A DNA stretch of 22,555 nt from DASQTB01 sp035642095. GTDB lineage: Bacteria; Actinomycetota; UBA4738; CALAEC01. Both the position numbers and the translations under genes were made by a program. Numbering within the stretch: position 1 is the first letter of the stretch; each line of letters starts with the position of its first letter. The notes beneath the pieces were generated by a model. That model was given only the letters and a program-made list of their open reading frames with translations. It searched no databases and was not told the DNA's origin. Below are positions 20,823 to 22,555 of this stretch, piece by piece. The DNA lies in contig DASQTB010000165.1 in assembly GCA_035642095.1 (NCBI GenBank), positions 1 through 22,555 of the forward strand. The letters run 5' to 3'.

Positions 20823-22555
20823 CTAGCCGAGCGAGAGCTGCTCGGGCGCGGGCGGAGGTTGGGGCTCGGCCCGGCGGATCCGGCGAGCCGCGGTGCCGGT
20901 GACGGCCCCGCCGACCCGGTGCTTCCGGGCCAGGTCGTGGACCTTCCCGGAGATCGCCTGCTGATACTCCTTCGGGGCGTACGCCCGGTCGCCGTACAGC
21001 TCGCGGTACCTGGGGACGAGCTCGGGCCGGTTGTCACCGAGCCAGCGCATCCACCACTCGCGTGAGCCGCCCCTGCGAAGGTGGAGCACGATCGGCGCCA
21101 CGTGGGCGGCGCCCGCGGCGGCGATGGCCTTCACCGTCTCCTCGAGGTGCTCGTCGTCGTCGGACAGGAAGGGAAGGATCGGGGCCATCAGCACCCCGCA
21201 CTCGATGCCGGCTTCGCTCAATCGCCGGACCGCGTCGAGCCGCTTCCTCGGTGACGGCGTCCCCGTCTCCACGGCTCTCCACAGTTGTTGATCCACCGCG
21301 CCGACCGAGTAGTTGGTCCCCACATCGGTCACCTCTGCGCACTGCCGGAGGAGATCGAGGTCCCTCAGCATCAATGTGCCCTTGGTCAGGATCGAGAACG
21401 GGTTGGCGAAGTCCCGCATGGCCTCGAGGATCCCCCTCATCAGCCGGTAGCGACCCTCCGCCCGCTGGTATGGGTCGACGTTGGTCCCCATGGCGATGTG
21501 CTCCCCCCGCCACTTCGACGCCGACAGCTCCTTCCGCAGGAGCTCGGGAGCATTGACCTTGACCACGATCCTCCTGTCGAAGTCCTCGCCGTAATCGAGA
21601 TCGAGGTACGTGTGGGACTTCCGGGCGAAGCAGTTGTGGCTGACGACGCCATTCGCGATGAAGTCACCGGTTCCGGTGGTGATGTCGTACATGGGAAGGT
21701 CGAGCCTGAGCGGCTCGATGGAAACGACCCGGAGCGGCGCGTTGTTCTTGATCGCCTGACCCTCGATCGAACGCTTCCGAGTGATGGCGGGATCGACGGT
21801 GTGGAAGAAGCGAAGCGCCTCCCGCACTCCGCCCAGCAACCTGAGCGTGCACAGGCCGTTGGGACTCGCGGTCACCTCCACCCGCAACTCGAAACCGAGT
21901 CGGTCGAGGCCGGAGGCGATCTTGGCCACGATCTCGAAGTCGGTGTTCGAGAATCGCAGGATCCCCCTGCTGTAGCTGCCCTCGGCGTCAAAGATCCCTG
22001 CCAGGAACCCCTTGGTCCACTCGACCGGAGCCTTCTCCGGCCACGCGCTGATCTCCTCAATGGCAGCAACATGAGCCTGGCGGCCGGTCCGAATGCCGTA
22101 GAGGGCCATTCTCCCGCCGGATGCCGCCTGGAAGAGGAATTCCCGGGTCGGAACAGCGAGCTCCTCAAGGTAGTGACGGGCCCGCTGCAGGGCTTCGAGG
22201 TCCACCAGGGCAAGGCGAAAGGCCTGTACCTTCCGGGTACGCTCGCCAGATGGCCGATATGTGTACCTTCCGATGTGTCCGTCGCCGCGGATCATCCCGC
22301 ACAAGTACCCCCGTCGATAGTCCGCTCCCTCTGCGGGCGGATCCGCGAACGATCCCGTTCCCATCAGCTTGTTGTTGCTCGTGAGATGAGGCCGGGTGTC
22401 GGGGCCCCGCTCGGAGCCGGTGACGTGTTTCCACCCACGGTTGCTGAGGAAACGATGGTCGCCGCTGGCGATCAGTTCCGTGCCGTCCTCGAGCGTGACT
22501 CGGTACGCCGGCTTGACCGTGGCCCAATGCGCAAGGACCTTCGTCTTGACGTAGC
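20823..22555 (-). CDS. Rv2578c-type radical SAM protein interrupted by an intein, N-terminus outside window
   Basis: Minus-strand frame open from the right edge (first full codon 22553-22551) to TAG at 20825-20823, 576 visible residues. Residues 1-307 are intein. The C-extein starts at C308 (CFARKSHTYLDLDYGEDFD) and continues with VVKVNAPELL, GTNVDPYQRAEGRYRLMRGI and PFSILTKGTL, the pattern of the SplB-like radical SAM family that includes Mycobacterium Rv2578c; its reaction is unknown. C308 should be the third cysteine of the CxxxCxxC cluster motif, whose first two cysteines lie upstream of the intein beyond the window. The protein can therefore bind its iron-sulfur cluster only after splicing. 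The internal ATG at 22364 lies within the intein and is not the real start. Inteins in this family are already known. Confidence 0.9.
   Translation of the reverse strand, partial: YVKTKVLAHWATVKPAYRVTLEDGTELIASGDHRFLSNRGWKHVTGSERGPDTRPHLTSNNKLMGTGSFADPPAEGADYRRGYLCGMIRGDGHIGRYTYRPSGERTRKVQAFRLALVDLEALQRARHYLEELAVPTREFLFQAASGGRMALYGIRTGRQAHVAAIEEISAWPEKAPVEWTKGFLAGIFDAEGSYSRGILRFSNTDFEIVAKIASGLDRLGFELRVEVTASPNGLCTLRLLGGVREALRFFHTVDPAITRKRSIEGQAIKNNAPLRVVSIEPLRLDLPMYDITTGTGDFIANGVVSHNCFARKSHTYLDLDYGEDFDRRIVVKVNAPELLRKELSASKWRGEHIAMGTNVDPYQRAEGRYRLMRGILEAMRDFANPFSILTKGTLMLRDLDLLRQCAEVTDVGTNYSVGAVDQQLWRAVETGTPSPRKRLDAVRRLSEAGIECGVLMAPILPFLSDDDEHLEETVKAIAAAGAAHVAPIVLHLRRGGSREWWMRWLGDNRPELVPRYRELYGDRAYAPKEYQQAISGKVHDLARKHRVGGAVTGTAARRIRRAEPQPPPAPEQLSLG
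21633..22555 (-). mobile_element. Intein with LAGLIDADG homing endonuclease domain (N-terminal end outside window)
   Basis: 307 residues are visible. Block B is around LEDGTELIASGDHRFLSNRG, with H33 in the TxxH-like position. Two LAGLIDADG motifs are at RGYLCGMIRGDGHIG (about 81-95) and KGFLAGIFDAEGSY (about 181-194), both with acidic residues intact, so the endonuclease may be active. Blocks F and G read YDITTGTGDFIANGVVSHN, ending at N307 directly before cysteine +1. H306 and N307 are the residues needed for asparagine cyclisation and release. The N-terminal nucleophile (block A) is a little beyond the edge. Splicing appears intact from what can be seen. Confidence 0.93.

Noticed and set aside
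21633..22364. Free-standing homing endonuclease gene starting at ATG 22364
   Set aside because: The frame continues upstream with intein block B and downstream without a stop through the splice junction into the C-extein, so it is an intein rather than a separate gene.
22165..22527. Minus-strand 120-codon frame at the right edge
   Set aside because: It is an alternative frame of the intein. The correct frame carries block B and both LAGLIDADG motifs.
1..22555. CRISPR arrays, tRNA or rRNA genes, insertion sequences, prophage genes
   Set aside because: Read by eye on both strands: no regularly spaced repeats, no tRNA-like TTCGANTC arm with a cloverleaf, no transposase or integrase motifs. A tRNAscan and CRISPR finder run would settle it.

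Overview
This window is very GC-rich, densely packed and Actinomycetota-like. The signs are genes ending almost on top of each other, many GTG starts, TANNNT promoters placed so that start codons are leaderless, a DUF5319 gene, a mycobacterial-type LigD (POL-PE-LIG order) beside Ku, an amt-glnB-glnD operon behind a GlnR-like box, and an Rv2578c-type radical SAM gene carrying an intein. It could be an uncultured lineage, but the sequence alone does not fix class or genus.

Layout. 1-2394 (minus) holds tldD and the 5' part of tldE/pmbA, overlapping as GTGA; they form a TldD/TldE-type metalloprotease pair. 2556-4605 (plus) holds an SDR oxidoreductase behind a palindromic operator-like site, then an RmuC-family protein. 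4615-5907 holds a 14-codon leaderless leader ORF coupled to a Gly-rich single-pass membrane protein, then a 108-residue unknown protein. 6086-7305 holds a PIG-L/LmbE deacetylase overlapping a DUF5319 zinc-ribbon protein. 7429-8697 (minus) holds a PspC-domain membrane protein and a secreted TIM-barrel-like putative glycoside hydrolase. 8804-12565 is a non-homologous end-joining locus: ligD (minus) divergent from ku (plus), with a STAS anti-anti-sigma-like gene right behind ku. 12601-17409 is the nitrogen module: a GlnR-like box, amt, glnB, glnD and an alpha/beta hydrolase. A PaaI-like thioesterase (17393-17818, minus) converges on it and overlaps its end.

17819-19289 is the least gene-dense part. 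It has no convincing complete gene, but contains the C-terminal end of a VOC/glyoxalase gene (minus), an orphan leaderless promoter with a 29-codon ORF, and one doubtful small ORF. 19290-20584 returns to normal genes: a small zinc-finger protein and an esterase. A 33-residue membrane protein (minus) too short for ordinary ORF calling lies at 20661-20762. The right end (20823 to the edge, minus) is the C-terminal part of a radical SAM protein with most of a LAGLIDADG-containing intein inserted just before the cysteine that should be the third ligand of its iron-sulfur cluster.

Most interesting: the intein at a cluster cysteine; a repeated promoter rule (TANNNT, six bases, then start codon) seen at six sites, which revises the ligD start and exposes the leader ORF; the GlnR-like box; and the scar-like region 17819-19289. 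I found no CRISPR array, rRNA, tRNA, insertion sequence, phage module or clearly unprecedented system.
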